The notes under the pieces: model-generated | Databases searched by the model: none | Seen by the model: only the letters and a program-made list of their open reading frames with translations | What the model was told of the DNA's origin: nothing | Part shown: positions 15,395 to 25,261 of the stretch, piece after piece | How the letters are laid out: every line of letters begins with the position of its first letter | Numbering within the stretch: the stretch's first letter is position 1 | Position numbers and translations under genes: made by a program | Source: JBBSDP01 sp963754335 | Lineage (GTDB): Bacteria > Planctomycetota > Phycisphaerae > Tepidisphaerales > Tepidisphaeraceae | Direction: 5' to 3' | DNA: 64,000 nt | NCBI GenBank assembly: GCA_963754335.1 | Contig: CAVWFQ010000010.1 | Location: forward strand, 1,785,131-1,849,130

Positions 15395-18300
15395 CTACTT
15401 CCCCCCCCCCGGCTGCGCCCTCCCCGAACTTCCCGGCTCATCGGCCACTTCAACGCGCAACCCTTCATTGCCGCGAGCGGCTACATCAACGCGGAAGATC
15501 GCCGTATGCACGCCGCGTTCGAGGTTGACGGTCATTTGATCCGCCGCTTCGACCAAGTTTCCGTCGATCCAGGCGCTGATGCCTTTGGTTGAATTGAGCA
15601 AGAGCCGGATTTTGCCCGCCGAGGCGACATCGATCTGGCATCGCGCGAAGAGGACGCGAGGACCTACGCCGATAGCCAGATCATCGAGCGGTAGAATTCC
15701 GGACACTGCGCTGTACGCGGGGATGCCATTTGCACTGCCGGCGGCAATCGACGCGGGGAGATTTTTGCCGTCGTCGGAGTTCGCGCTCAGAGGATCGACT
15801 TGCGATATTCGCCAGGTCCGCACGTACTGGGCCGTCGATGGGCCATAGGGACCCGGCTTGCCCAGCTCGGCGAGAAAGCGGATCAAATCCAGGAACTCGC
15901 CGTGCGTCAGCGTGTCAGCTAATCCGGTCGGCATCAGCGAACCGACCTGCTTCTGCTGCTTGATGGAAGACAAGGGGACGGGAATCTCAAAATTGGCATT
16001 GTCGCGCAGGACGAGGGTTTTCGCATCCTGTCGAACCTTGATCCCGGTGTAAACGTCGCCGGAGCGGGACACAACGATAAAACCGGCGTATCCGTCCTTC
16101 ACCGCCTTGTTGGGATCGAGAACGGAATCGACCAGGTAATCGACCGGGCTGCTGGCGCCGATGGCGCGGAGGTCGGGCGCGAGCCAGCCGCCCGATCCGC
16201 CGATCGAGTGGCACTGGAAGCACCCCGCCGCTTTGCTTCGGAAGATCTGCTCGCCACGGGCTGCGTCACCCTTCTCCATCACCTCGGCGATCATCTGCTT
16301 CATCTGGTCGGCCGAGAGTTTTGTCGGGCCGACGGTAAGTCCGATCGACTTTCGCACGACGTCGCTGAGTGGCGAGTCGGTGCTCGCCAGCGATTGAAGG
16401 TAACGCAGGGCGAGCCGCGCAGTGTCGGCGGGGAGCTTTTTGTCGGCCAGCGCTTTGGCCAGGCTATCTGCGCCTCCTTCGCGATCGATGAAGGCGCCGA
16501 GCAAATGATCCGGATTGATTCCGCCGGCCCCCCCGGCCAGGAAATCGGCTCCGCGCTGTGCGGCTTCCTTCAAGTCGAGCGGCGCCAGGGCCGCAATCGC
16601 CGATGAGCGCACTGCAGGTTTGCTGTCCGGCTCGCTCAGCTTCATCAGCATGCTCACACTCTGCGGCCCGCCAAGACTGGAAAGCGCATCGAAAGCGGCG
16701 TCGCTGATCTGCGGCGGCGTGTCGGCGGCCTGGGCCAGTTGCGTGATTTCGGGACGCAATTCCTCCATATGCCACGCCCCCGCCAGACGGAGCGCGGCGC
16801 TGCGGATCTGCGGATCGGATTCATCTACCAATGTCTTGATGCGTGAGGGGTCGTTCGAAGGACGCAAATGGTTTTGCTGCGAGATGCGTCGCAATGCCGT
16901 CAACACTCGCGCTTTCGTTGCGGCGTCCTTGATCTGGTTTCCCAGCGCGAGATCGAAAAGCGTTCCAGCCTGCCCGCCTGGATCCATGCTGGCGATGAGA
17001 TCGATTACATCCCCGCGTGTCTCCGGCGAAAGCTGATCGCTTTTAAGCTGCGAAAGCAACGACGAAATCGCCGCCGGCGACTTCACCGCCTGCAGCGCGA
17101 AGGTGAGCTGGGCCGGCTTGGACCAGGTCGTCAGCTTGCCGGCTTCAAACGCGGGGAGCCAGATCTCCTTCAAATCGTTGGCGGTGAGCCACAGCGCATA
17201 ATCCAAAAAAGGGTCCATCTGCCGATCGAGCACGCGGGCGGCGATTGTTATGGATTGGGGAACCGGCACGAGAGCCAGCCCGCGCACCGCTTCGAATCGC
17301 ACGCGCGGACTTTCATCCGCGACAGCGTCGGAAAGAAGCGATGAAATGTCTTCGAGCTGTGCCGCCCAGCGCGACGCCACGCGCACCGCCGCCGCCCGTG
17401 CGCTCGGATCGTCGGCGCGAAGAATTCGCTTGAGCAACTCGGGTTGCGGCGTATCCAGCGCCTCGTAAACCCAAAGGGCTTCGAGCAATTGGTGCTCGTG
17501 ATCCGCGTCGGCGGCCTTGAGGGATTTCACCCATTTATCGAGCGCCGGAACGACCGCCTTTGCGCCGCGCTCGCGCAATTCCATCTTCGCCTGCTGGCGG
17601 GTGTAGTTCTCGGGCGCTTTGAGCAGGTTCAAAACATCCTCGACCGCGGCCCCGGCGATCTTCGGCCGCTCGACCAGCGGACGCCCCTTCGCGGTCACGC
17701 GCCAGATGCGGCCATGCGTATGATCGCGGCGCGGATCGCGGAAATCGACCTCGCCGTGGTTGATGATCGGGTTGTACCAGTCGGCGATATAGACCGCGCC
17801 GTCGGGGCCCATCTTGATATCGACGGGACGAAAAGCCGAATCGCGACTGGTGATGAAATCGGGCATCTGCTTCGAAGAGAAGCCGGCACCGGCATCGCTC
17901 AATTTGAAACGGACCATTCGATTGGCGCGAAAGTCATTCGTGAGCAGATCGCCCTGATAATCATCGGGCACATGGCGGCCGCTGAGAATTTCCGCGCCGC
18001 AATACTTGGGGCTTCCTTCATTGAGGCCCGGAAGAAGGCGCTCGAGTCCCACCGCCGACACGAACCCTGCGCCGGGAAAGCTGAAATGAACGCCGCCGCC
18101 TCCCGCGCCGTCGGTTTGAAAAAAGTTGCCCCACCGGTCCCAGACATCGCCCCACGGATTGACCAGGCCTCTGGAGAAGACTTCCAGATCCATGGTCGGC
18201 GGATTGAACCGCCACACGCCGCTTGCGAGCAGGATGCGCAATCCCTGAGGCGTACTGACGTGGCCGTGAATGTAAATCGACTGATTGAAATAGAGCCGGC

Positions 18301-18830
18301 CGTCCGGTCCCCAGCGCAGCGTGTGAATGATGTGATGCGTGTCTTCGGTGCCGAAGCCATCAAGGACGACGGTGCGATCCTCGGCTTTGCCCGTTTCCTT
18401 GTTCTCTTTGAAATGAACGACTTCGGTGCTGTTGGTGACATACGCCCCGCCGTCGCCGGGCGCGACGGAATTGGGGATCAGGAGATGGTCCGCGAAGATC
18501 GTCGACTTATCGGCGGAGCCGACGCCCTTGGTATCTTCCAGAATGATGATCTTATCGTTGGCGACTTGGCCGGGCTTGAGCTGTGGATAGGTTTCGGAAG
18601 TCGCGCACCAGAGGCGGCCCGCCGGATCCCAATTCATCTCGATCGGTTTCGAGCACGGCGGCAAAGAGATTCACTTCCCAGCCGTCGGCGACTTTGAAAG
18701 TCACTCGTTCCTGTTCGGGATCGATTGAATCCCCCGCGCCGCCCCAGGCTGCCCGTGTGGCACTCAGCAGCGATGCGCAGCAAAGGAGCAAGCGAAGACA
18801 AAATTCATGGTGGTTGGATCGCTTTTGCAT
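15395..18830 (-). CDS. PVC-type dehydrogenase/heme-binding protein with HEAT-like repeats (frame break near N-terminus)
   Basis: About 1,140 residues. A signal peptide (LRLLLCCASLLSATRAAWG) leads an N-terminal beta-propeller (MNWDPAGRLWCATSETYPQ, DIKMGPDGAVYIADWYNP). HEAT-like helical repeats follow over roughly residues 420-800, then a c-type cytochrome domain with AAGCFQCHSIGG (CxxCH heme site) and a C-terminal beta domain. This order is the signature of the PVC membrane-bound dehydrogenase family, restricted to planctomycetes and verrucomicrobia. The substrate is unknown; electron transfer in the periplasm is inferred from the heme site. A two-base loss near 18660 in VLE(K)PIEMN splits the first 57 codons from the rest. 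Confidence 0.85.
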
Positions 18831-18886
18831 AAAGGAAAACCGCTAAAACTTTAGGAATGAGAAATGCTCGGACCGGCACCTTGCGA

Positions 18887-20116
18887 CTATTTTGCCGCCA
18901 ATGTGTAGGAAACAGTCTGCGGCAGGCAAAGCTTCGCGATCTGGGCGTCCTTTGCCTGGGCCATTGGCTCGAACAGCGGAATTTCCTTTGCGTTTCGGCC
19001 CTGCTCTCCGTTGCGATAGCCGAGAATGTAAGTGTCGTTTTCCGGCCGCCAGTAATTGAAGAAGTCCACGTTTTTGGAACGGATCAGTTGGCGCAGAGAT
19101 TCGACCTGAGAAAACGGCGGGCCCAGCGCAATCTCCACCCCCGCCGCCCACTGCGCGGCCGACGCTGATGCGATCATCGTATCTCCGCTGCGCAAAACGT
19201 AGGTGCCCGGCTTGAGTCCGGAAATCTTCAACTTCCGCCGAGTGTCGGATGACCCGTCCGGCGGCGCCGGCATCGGAAGCAACTCATCCTCCGTTTGGAA
19301 TGAAACGACGCCTGCCGATTCCAAGTGCGAAACTTTTGTCCCATCGGCGACGGCAACGGTCTGCTGGGAGTTGATGACAACCTGCCAGACACGCGGCGGA
19401 TAGCCCAATCCCGCCTCGATCGCGGCGGCCACGTGCCAGTAACCGAGCGGCGTCAGATGAATTCCGTCGCGTGTCAATCGAACAATCGGCGCACTGGTCC
19501 GCCCCGGCGTAAGCATCTCAAACAGATTGATGAACCCATATCCGCGGCGTGCGGCTTCGTCGCTCTCGGCCGTCACATATTTCGCAAGCTGTTGATTGTG
19601 TGCCGCCGGGTTCGGAAACGGCGCTCCCAGATCTTCGTGATAAATCGGCGAGATTAGGACGACGCGAGGCTTTCCCTTCGTCAGCATGTCGAGCATCCAC
19701 GAAAGCCCGCGGCAGAAATCCGCCAGTCCCGCATCGCCCTTGAACGACTCGTTCATTCCGTAAGCAACAAAGATCACGGTTGGATTGAGATGGGCGACGA
19801 GTTGCTTGAGCCGGTTGAACCCCTGATCCGCCGGCCCGAAATTGTCCCATCCCGCACAGAGGCTCCGCGCGTCGCCGGATACGGTGTCGCCGGCGTATCC
19901 GAGATTGCGAAAGACCAGGTTCTTCCCCGGGAAACGCGTCGCGAGCTGCGTCTCGATGTATGCCTGATCCGCTTCGCGCTCGAAGAAATCGTTGCCGACG
20001 AAGGCAACGCGGTCGCCATCATTAAATTCGAATGGCTTATCCGCCGCCGACGCCTGGCGGAGCGGGAGGAGACCGAAAAGGAAGAAGACAAAAAAAAGGG
20101 GCAGACTACCTCGCAT
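18887..20116 (-). CDS. Secreted SGNH/GDSL-type hydrolase
   Basis: A 409-residue exported protein: signal peptide (LPLFFVFFLFGLLPLRQASA), then an SGNH fold with VAFVGNDFF in the block I position, NLGYAGDTVSG (block II Gly), YGMNES (block III Asn) and DGIHLTPLGYWH (block V Asp-x2-His). The usual GDS serine motif is altered to VGND, as in many planctomycetal relatives, so activity is uncertain. Likely ester or acetyl substrates on polysaccharides. The start at 20116 is supported by the signal peptide. It lies downstream of the PVC heme gene start region by 56 nt in the same direction and may be co-transcribed ahead of it. Confidence 0.75.
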   Translation of the reverse strand: MRGSLPLFFVFFLFGLLPLRQASAADKPFEFNDGDRVAFVGNDFFEREADQAYIETQLATRFPGKNLVFRNLGYAGDTVSGDARSLCAGWDNFGPADQGFNRLKQLVAHLNPTVIFVAYGMNESFKGDAGLADFCRGLSWMLDMLTKGKPRVVLISPIYHEDLGAPFPNPAAHNQQLAKYVTAESDEAARRGYGFINLFEMLTPGRTSAPIVRLTRDGIHLTPLGYWHVAAAIEAGLGYPPRVWQVVINSQQTVAVADGTKVSHLESAGVVSFQTEDELLPMPAPPDGSSDTRRKLKISGLKPGTYVLRSGDTMIASASAAQWAAGVEIALGPPFSQVESLRQLIRSKNVDFFNYWRPENDTYILGYRNGEQGRNAKEIPLFEPMAQAKDAQIAKLCLPQTVSYTLAAK

Positions 20117-20251
20117 CGCCGTTGGCTCCCGTAAAAGGATGACGCGAGTGTATCGCCGACCGCCATCGCAATGAAGGGGATGAACGACCGATTCCCGATG
20201 CGCGCCAGGATCCGCCGTAGAGTTTCTTCCCCCTCTCGCAGTGCTCTGAAG

Positions 20252-20326
20252 GGAGCCGCGCACGAAGTAAGCGGGAAAGTTCTCTCGTTTACCAAGGGCT
20301 TTCCCGCTTACTTCGTGCGCGGCTCC
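20252..20326. repeat. Perfect 28-bp inverted repeat with 19-nt loop (AGGGAGCCGCGC family)
   Basis: Arms 20252-20279 and 20299-20326 are exact complements and contain GGAGCCGCGCACGAAGTAAG. The same stretch recurs at 53776. Here the repeat lies between divergent genes, so simple termination is not the whole explanation for the family. Confidence 0.8.
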
Positions 20327-20522
20327 TCCGGATTGCCGGGCGCGGGGGAAAACTTTTTGACTGCCGAATCTGTCACGCACGCCGCGATTGCCAGGACGCG
20401 GTGTCGATTCGTGACTTCATAAGCCAAGGATCCGTGGGTGCCCATGCCACACATGCCGCATGGCTTGTGAAATCGCTTATAAGTCTCGCGTAGGTAAAAT
20501 CCCGCACTTAGGAGCTCATCGA

Positions 20523-21317
20523 ATGGATCTCAAACTGAATGGACACAAGGCAATCGTCACCGGCTCCACCGCCGGTATCGGACTGGCGATCGCAATGGAA
20601 CTGGCCGCCGAAGGGGCACACGTCATTGTCAACGGCCGCACGAAGGAGCGCGTCAATGAAGCGATCGCGCACATCAGTGGGAAACTTCCGAAGGCAAACG
20701 TCAGCGGTGTAGTCGCGGACTTGGGCACCGCTCAAGGGGTTGAGCAGTTTACGCGCGAGATTCCCAGCGCCCAAATCCTCGTCAATAATCTGGGGATCTT
20801 CGAGCCCAAGCCGTTTGAGGCGATTCCCGACAAAGACTGGTTTCGATTCTTCGAAGTGAACGTGATGAGCGGCGTGCGCCTCAGCCGTTTCTATCTGCCG
20901 GGAATGCTGAAACGAAACTGGGGCCGGATCGTCTTCATTTCGAGCGAGTCGGGAGTCAACACGCCGGCTGAAATGATTCACTACGGCATGACGAAAACTG
21001 CGCAACTCGCCTTATCGCGCGGATTGGCCGAGACGACTGCCGGCACCGCAGTCACCGTCAACTCCGTCCTTCCCGGCCCAACGCGATCGGAAGGAGTGGA
21101 GCAATTTGTGAAAGACATGGCCTCGGCCCGCGGAACGGATGAGGCGACGATCGAAGCCGAATTCTTCAAGACGGTAAGGCCCGCATCGTTGCTCAAGCGG
21201 TTTGCCACGACCGAAGAGGTGGCTGCGATGGTAGCGTACATTTGCAGCGAGCGGGCATCGGCGACCAACGGCGCGGCGCTTCGCGTTGACGGCGGCGTGG
21301 TGCGATCGATCGTCTGA
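20523..21317 (+). CDS. Short-chain dehydrogenase/reductase
   Basis: A 264-residue classical SDR. The cofactor motif TGSTAGIGLA is near residue 13, NNLGIF is the structural Asn-Asn-x-Gly block, ISSESG carries the catalytic Ser, and YGMTK the catalytic Tyr and Lys. The tail ATNGAALRVDGGVV is the standard SDR ending. The start has AGGAG upstream. The substrate is not predictable. It stands alone on the plus strand and converges on the PilZ gene. Confidence 0.85.
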   Translation: MDLKLNGHKAIVTGSTAGIGLAIAMELAAEGAHVIVNGRTKERVNEAIAHISGKLPKANVSGVVADLGTAQGVEQFTREIPSAQILVNNLGIFEPKPFEAIPDKDWFRFFEVNVMSGVRLSRFYLPGMLKRNWGRIVFISSESGVNTPAEMIHYGMTKTAQLALSRGLAETTAGTAVTVNSVLPGPTRSEGVEQFVKDMASARGTDEATIEAEFFKTVRPASLLKRFATTEEVAAMVAYICSERASATNGAALRVDGGVVRSIV

Positions 21318-21320
21318 GCT

Positions 21321-21761
21321 TCAATCCAGGATCGTGCGCCGAATGCGATCGACGGCGCTGGCGTTGGTTTGATTCACGGGAGGGGCGCTGGCGGCACACT
21401 CCTCCGGCTGAGCATAGTCCTGGTCGAGAAATGTCGCCCCGACCGCATACAAGCCGGACCCGACCGGCCGGGAATGTTTGATTTCGCAAAGAATGTAGCG
21501 CGGCTTTTCCTCCGGCACGGGCAATTGCAGGATGAGCCGCGATCCTTCCTTGATCACCTTCGTGTGAATGAATCCGATCCCGGTCCGGGAGAGATCGCGC
21601 ACGCGAATCATGATCGGGCGCTCGAGACGCTTGTTCTTGATCAGCGTCACGCTGACCTCGGCGGTCAATCCAACACGCGGCGTGGTCCGCTTGTCCCCAT
21701 CGAGCGATTCGCTTCGCAGCGCAGCGACGACCGACTGAAACAACTGGTTGTCGAGTTTCAT
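21321..21761 (-). CDS. PilZ domain protein
   Basis: A 146-residue cytoplasmic protein with the cyclic-di-GMP binding elements KRTTPRVGL (Arg-x3-Arg) and RDLSRTGIG (Asp-x-Ser-x2-Gly), followed by the beta-barrel strand LILQLPVPE. It probably links c-di-GMP levels to an unidentified target. It is monocistronic and ends 4 nt from the convergent SDR gene. Confidence 0.85.
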   Translation of the reverse strand: MKLDNQLFQSVVAALRSESLDGDKRTTPRVGLTAEVSVTLIKNKRLERPIMIRVRDLSRTGIGFIHTKVIKEGSRLILQLPVPEEKPRYILCEIKHSRPVGSGLYAVGATFLDQDYAQPEECAASAPPVNQTNASAVDRIRRTILD

Positions 21762-21949
21762 ATCGTTATCCGCCTATCGGCTGGCGGACCATCACACTTC
21801 ACTTTTCCGCGTAAATACCGCTTCCATATTGGCTTATTGTGATGGGTCCGCTGTTACGGAATGTCCGCCGTTTTGACAGTAGACCGTGCCGCGCGATAGT
21901 TCGTACGGATCGCCGGGACAAACGCCGACATCGACTGGAGTAACTGGCA

Positions 21950-22567
21950 ATGGGTTTAGGCAAGACATTTTCGAACGGCTGGCAGGAATTCAAAGCGTTT
22001 GCCTTCAAGGGGAACATGATCGATCTGGCGGTCGCGGTCGTCATTGGCGCGGCCTTCTCCGGCGTCATCAATTCGCTGGTTAAGGACATCATCATGCCCT
22101 CGGTCAGTTATGTGACCACGGCCGCCACGACCGCCTCCAAAGCGGCATCAGAAGCGGCGCATGAGGCCGCGGCAAAGGTGGGCGCTGCATCTGCGCCGGC
22201 GACAACCGAACCGGCTGCGACCCAGCCGGCTCCCGCCCCAGCCGCCCCAGCAGCCCCCGCTGCAGCGCCGCCCGCTCCCCCCGCCGACGAAAAACCCGTC
22301 AACATCGATTGGACAATCGGGCGCATCAAGATCGGCAACTTTGTCGGCGAACTTATCAATTTCGTCATCATTGCGTTCGCTGTCTTCATCATCATTGTGA
22401 AGCTCCTCGGCAACGTCATGAAACGGGTCGGCGGAACGCCCAAACCGTCCGAGCCGACAACCAAAGAATGCCCTTACTGCCTCTCCGTGATCCCGATTAA
22501 AGCCGTGAAATGCGTGAACTGCACGGCGGACCTGCCGAAGGTCGGCGAGGCTCCGGCAACGGCCTGA
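21950..22567 (+). CDS. mscL: Large-conductance mechanosensitive channel with enlarged periplasmic loop and C-terminal zinc ribbon
   Basis: The N-terminal helix and first membrane segment are typical of MscL (EFKAFAFKGNMIDLAVAVVI, GAAFSGVINSLVKDIIMP). The second membrane segment is ELINFVIIAFAVFIIIVKLL. Between them the periplasmic loop is expanded by a long Ala/Pro/Thr stretch of about 60 residues. The C-terminus ends in CPYCLSVIPIKAVKCVNC, a four-Cys zinc-ribbon-like tail seen in some MscL proteins. At 205 residues it is well above the usual 130-150. Ribosome-binding site and neighbours are unremarkable. Confidence 0.9.
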   Translation: MGLGKTFSNGWQEFKAFAFKGNMIDLAVAVVIGAAFSGVINSLVKDIIMPSVSYVTTAATTASKAASEAAHEAAAKVGAASAPATTEPAATQPAPAPAAPAAPAAAPPAPPADEKPVNIDWTIGRIKIGNFVGELINFVIIAFAVFIIIVKLLGNVMKRVGGTPKPSEPTTKECPYCLSVIPIKAVKCVNCTADLPKVGEAPATA

Positions 22568-22706
22568 GCAGCGCGGCAACGGTAGCGCCTGAACCAATAT
22601 TGGACTCTTGGCGGAGTTCTGTCCGATTCCCTGATTTCGGCTGCTTCAATGAGACGCGGTTTGGACCGCGGCCGAAGGGAAATCCATTCAGTGAGGAGAC
22701 GTGCTC

Positions 22707-23717
22707 ATGTTTCGTCAATTTCTTTGCGCCGGCCTGGTGGCCACATTTCTGGCCTCGTCCGCTTTATCGGACGAAGTCGTATTCAAGAACGGTGACAAGC
22801 TCACCGGCAAGATTGAATCGATGGAAGGAGGGAAGCTGATTCTGACCAGCAAAGTCGCCGGCAAAATTACGGTCGATATCAAGGACATCAGTACTTTTTC
22901 CAGTACTTCGCCGATTGCCCTGAAGATGGATGACGGCACGATCATCCACCAGCCGATCATTGCCGGTCCCCCCGGACAGGTAGCCCTGGCGCCCGGCGGA
23001 CCGATCGCCCCCCAGAACATCCCCCTGTCCCACGTCAAGTATGTCAACTTCAAGGACGATTGGACCGGCGCTCTCGTCGCCGGCGGTTCGCTCATCAGGG
23101 GCAACACCGATTCCGACTCGCTGAACTTCGGCGCACATGGAGTCCGTCGCGGCGAAAGAGACCGAATCACCCTTGATGCAGGCTACCTCTATGCCCGCAC
23201 CCGGATCTCAACCGGCCAAAAGGAAGAAACGGCAAACGACTGGTGGATCGGCGGACAGTACGATTACTTCTTCACGCAGAAGTTCTACGGATATGGAAAT
23301 GCCAAAGTCGAGCGCGACATCATCGCCGGCATCAGCCTCCGCCTGACGCCCGGCGGCGGTATCGGTTATCAATGGTTTGACCGTCCCGATTTCCACCTCA
23401 AAACTGAAGCCGGTATCAGCTGGCTCTATCGGGATTACAGCCATGACGGCAGCGACGAGACCGTCGCCGCCCGCCTGGCCTATCACGTTGACAAGAAGCT
23501 CAGCCCGCAATTCTCTATCTTCCACGATTTCGAATATTTCCCCGGCCTCGAAAACCTCAACAACTATTACTTCGACACGGACCTGGGCGTCCGAGCCGAC
23601 ATCACACCCCGCTTCTTCACCGAAGCCAAGGTCCTGTACAAATACGATGCGCGTCCGGCGCCCGGAAAAGGAAGCAACGACCAGCAATTCCTTCTGGGCG
23701 TTGGATGGAACTTCTAA
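22707..23717 (+). CDS. DUF481 outer-membrane beta-barrel protein
   Basis: A signal peptide (LCAGLVATFLASSALS) is followed by a small beta domain (DEVVFKNGDKLTGKIESM) and a C-terminal barrel of about 220 residues with alternating aromatic strands. The final strand ends FLLGVGWNF, with the terminal Phe expected of a BamA substrate. DUF481 proteins are salt-induced outer-membrane proteins of unknown role. The start at 22707 has GAGGAG upstream and an intrinsic terminator follows at 23744. Confidence 0.85.
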   Translation: MFRQFLCAGLVATFLASSALSDEVVFKNGDKLTGKIESMEGGKLILTSKVAGKITVDIKDISTFSSTSPIALKMDDGTIIHQPIIAGPPGQVALAPGGPIAPQNIPLSHVKYVNFKDDWTGALVAGGSLIRGNTDSDSLNFGAHGVRRGERDRITLDAGYLYARTRISTGQKEETANDWWIGGQYDYFFTQKFYGYGNAKVERDIIAGISLRLTPGGGIGYQWFDRPDFHLKTEAGISWLYRDYSHDGSDETVAARLAYHVDKKLSPQFSIFHDFEYFPGLENLNNYYFDTDLGVRADITPRFFTEAKVLYKYDARPAPGKGSNDQQFLLGVGWNF

Positions 23718-23743
23718 AAGCGAAGGAAAAGTGAATTCCTCAA

Positions 23744-23780
23744 GGCACGCGATCGCAGGGTCGCGTGTCTTTTTTTTTTT
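23744..23780 (+). terminator. Intrinsic terminator of the DUF481 gene
   Basis: GGCACGCGATC and GGTCGCGTGTC pair around GCAG, followed by eleven T residues. A second stem-plus-T candidate (GCCCTGC with GCAGGGC, then a T run) lies at 23800-23865. Confidence 0.85.
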
Positions 23781-23967
23781 CAGGTACCCCGCGGGATGTC
23801 ACGCCCTGCGACGAAACCGCTGGAGTTTCCGCCGAGAAAGCAGGGCGAAATTTTTTTTGTCATTTTTTCATTGCATTAGCGATTTGCTGTGATAATCTTA
23901 ATGGATAGTTCATCAATTGGGTTTCTGGGTGTAGGCGGCCGTTCATTTCGCAGCGAGGAGAAATCTA

Positions 23968-24185
23968 ATGCGATTTTCGCACACACGTCTTGCAGCGTCT
24001 GGCTTGGGTTCCGTGGTGTGGCTGATCTTCACGATTCCAACATTCGCATGCACCAGAACAACGCCACCAATGCTTCCAACGCCACGCTGAGTGCCATCGC
24101 ATTCGATCCCGTGCCGGAGCCGACGTCACTCGGTTCAATCGCTGTCGCTTTGGGTGGACTGCTGGCCCGCCGACGGCGTCATTGA
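23968..24185 (+). CDS. Mini PEP-CTERM protein, signal peptide joined almost directly to the anchor (frame break)
   Basis: AGGAGAAATCTA precedes an ATG that opens a signal peptide (LGSVVWLIFTIPTFA). The frame then changes; the next frame reads NNATNASNATLSAIAFDPV and the PEP-CTERM anchor VPEPTSLGSIAVALGGLLA with RRRRH. The whole is about 72 residues, with no domain between signal and anchor. Either a large internal deletion removed the body or this is a real short surface peptide of the Asn/Thr-rich type. Confidence 0.5.
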
Positions 24186-24448
24186 GCGCTGAACTCTTAA
24201 ATCCAATCGAAGCAGATTTTTCCGAAATTGAGACCGCGGTCGTGCGTGCTTTTCATTGGCAGCGCCACGCGCACACCTCACCCCGGATCATACGCAAAGC
24301 TTCGGTTGGAACACTTCTTGGTCGCGCCGAGCAGACGCTTGGCATCCAATTCCCCGAATGGCTGCAAGACCTTTATCTCCGCTGCGACGGGTTCCAACTC
24401 GTGCGCGATCTGCGGCCGTTATTGATTATTTGTCAACCAATTGCCTAA
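24182..24448 (+). pseudogene. SMI1/KNR4-like fragment
   Basis: An 88-residue frame contains RAEQTLGIQFPEWLQDLYLRCDGFQ, which resembles the conserved LP-x2-l-x4-nG core of SMI1/KNR4 domains, often immunity proteins of contact-dependent toxin systems. The rest of that domain is missing or out of frame. The TTG start and the overlap with the previous stop are uncertain. From 24449 to 24652 I see no gene. Confidence 0.3.
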
Positions 24449-24652
24449 GAACCCTCTTGTCATCCCCGCTGAAAAGCCCTCCAAGCCCCCAGCGCGGAAC
24501 GTATGCGAACTTATTGCGATGAAACCATTTAAAGTCTAAAGAGTCGATTGATGCTTCCTCGAAAACTGCGTTTAATCACGCTTCGACAATGTTGTCACCG
24601 AGCTGATGCGGCAATATGGTGTCGGGGTCAATAAGTCCCTTACAGCGGCGTT

Positions 24653-25261
24653 ATGAGATTGACGGCAGAGCCAAATTCGATGACGCCGACGCTGGTGCCC
24701 GAGCCTGATTTTGCTGCTGCCTCCAGCGATGAAGCGTTGATGCAACGGCTTCGCGCGGGAGACACGGTCGGCGGGGAAGAACTGGTGCGGCGGTATTATC
24801 AGCCGCTGACGCGGTATCTGCAGCGTCTGGTCGGCGAGAACATGGCCGATGAGTTGCTCCAGCAGACGTGGTTGAGTGTACTGGATCACGCCGATAAATT
24901 TGATCCGGGATCGGGCGGCGGCGGATTCAAGGCGTGGCTCTTTCGCATCGCGACCAACAAGGCCAATGACCATTGGCGCTCGCGCGGACGCGAGAAGAAG
25001 GCGCGGGAAGGCTTACGGCTGGTGGTCGATGAAGAAGGGCCGGCGGCCGACCACCGCATGGAAGGGACCGAACAGGAAGAGAAGCTGAGGCGAGCTATCG
25101 CGCAGCTTCCGGAAAATCAAAGGCAGGTATTGCTCTTGCGGTATTATAGCGATCTGAAGTTTGTGGAGATCGCCAAACTCCTCGGTTGCCCGCTGAATAC
25201 GGCGCTCGGACGCGTCCATAAGGCGATGATCAAACTCCGACAGCTCATAGGTGAACCGTGA
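24653..25261 (+). CDS. ECF sigma-70 factor
   Basis: Region 2 is EALMQRLRAGDTVGGEELVRRYY and ENMADELLQQTWLSVLDHADKF; region 4 is LPENQRQVLLLRYYSDLKFVEIAKLLGCPLNTALGRVHKAM. A start at 24680 (MTPTLVPEP) is also possible, and neither has a strong ribosome-binding site. Its stop overlaps the start of the membrane protein that follows, a standard sigma/anti-sigma arrangement distinct from the module at 7.7 kb. Confidence 0.85.
   Translation: MRLTAEPNSMTPTLVPEPDFAAASSDEALMQRLRAGDTVGGEELVRRYYQPLTRYLQRLVGENMADELLQQTWLSVLDHADKFDPGSGGGGFKAWLFRIATNKANDHWRSRGREKKAREGLRLVVDEEGPAADHRMEGTEQEEKLRRAIAQLPENQRQVLLLRYYSDLKFVEIAKLLGCPLNTALGRVHKAMIKLRQLIGEP

Noticed and set aside
17444..18697. Long plus-strand open frame opposite the PVC heme gene
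   Set aside because: Antisense shadow. The minus-strand protein has the CxxCH, HEAT and propeller features.
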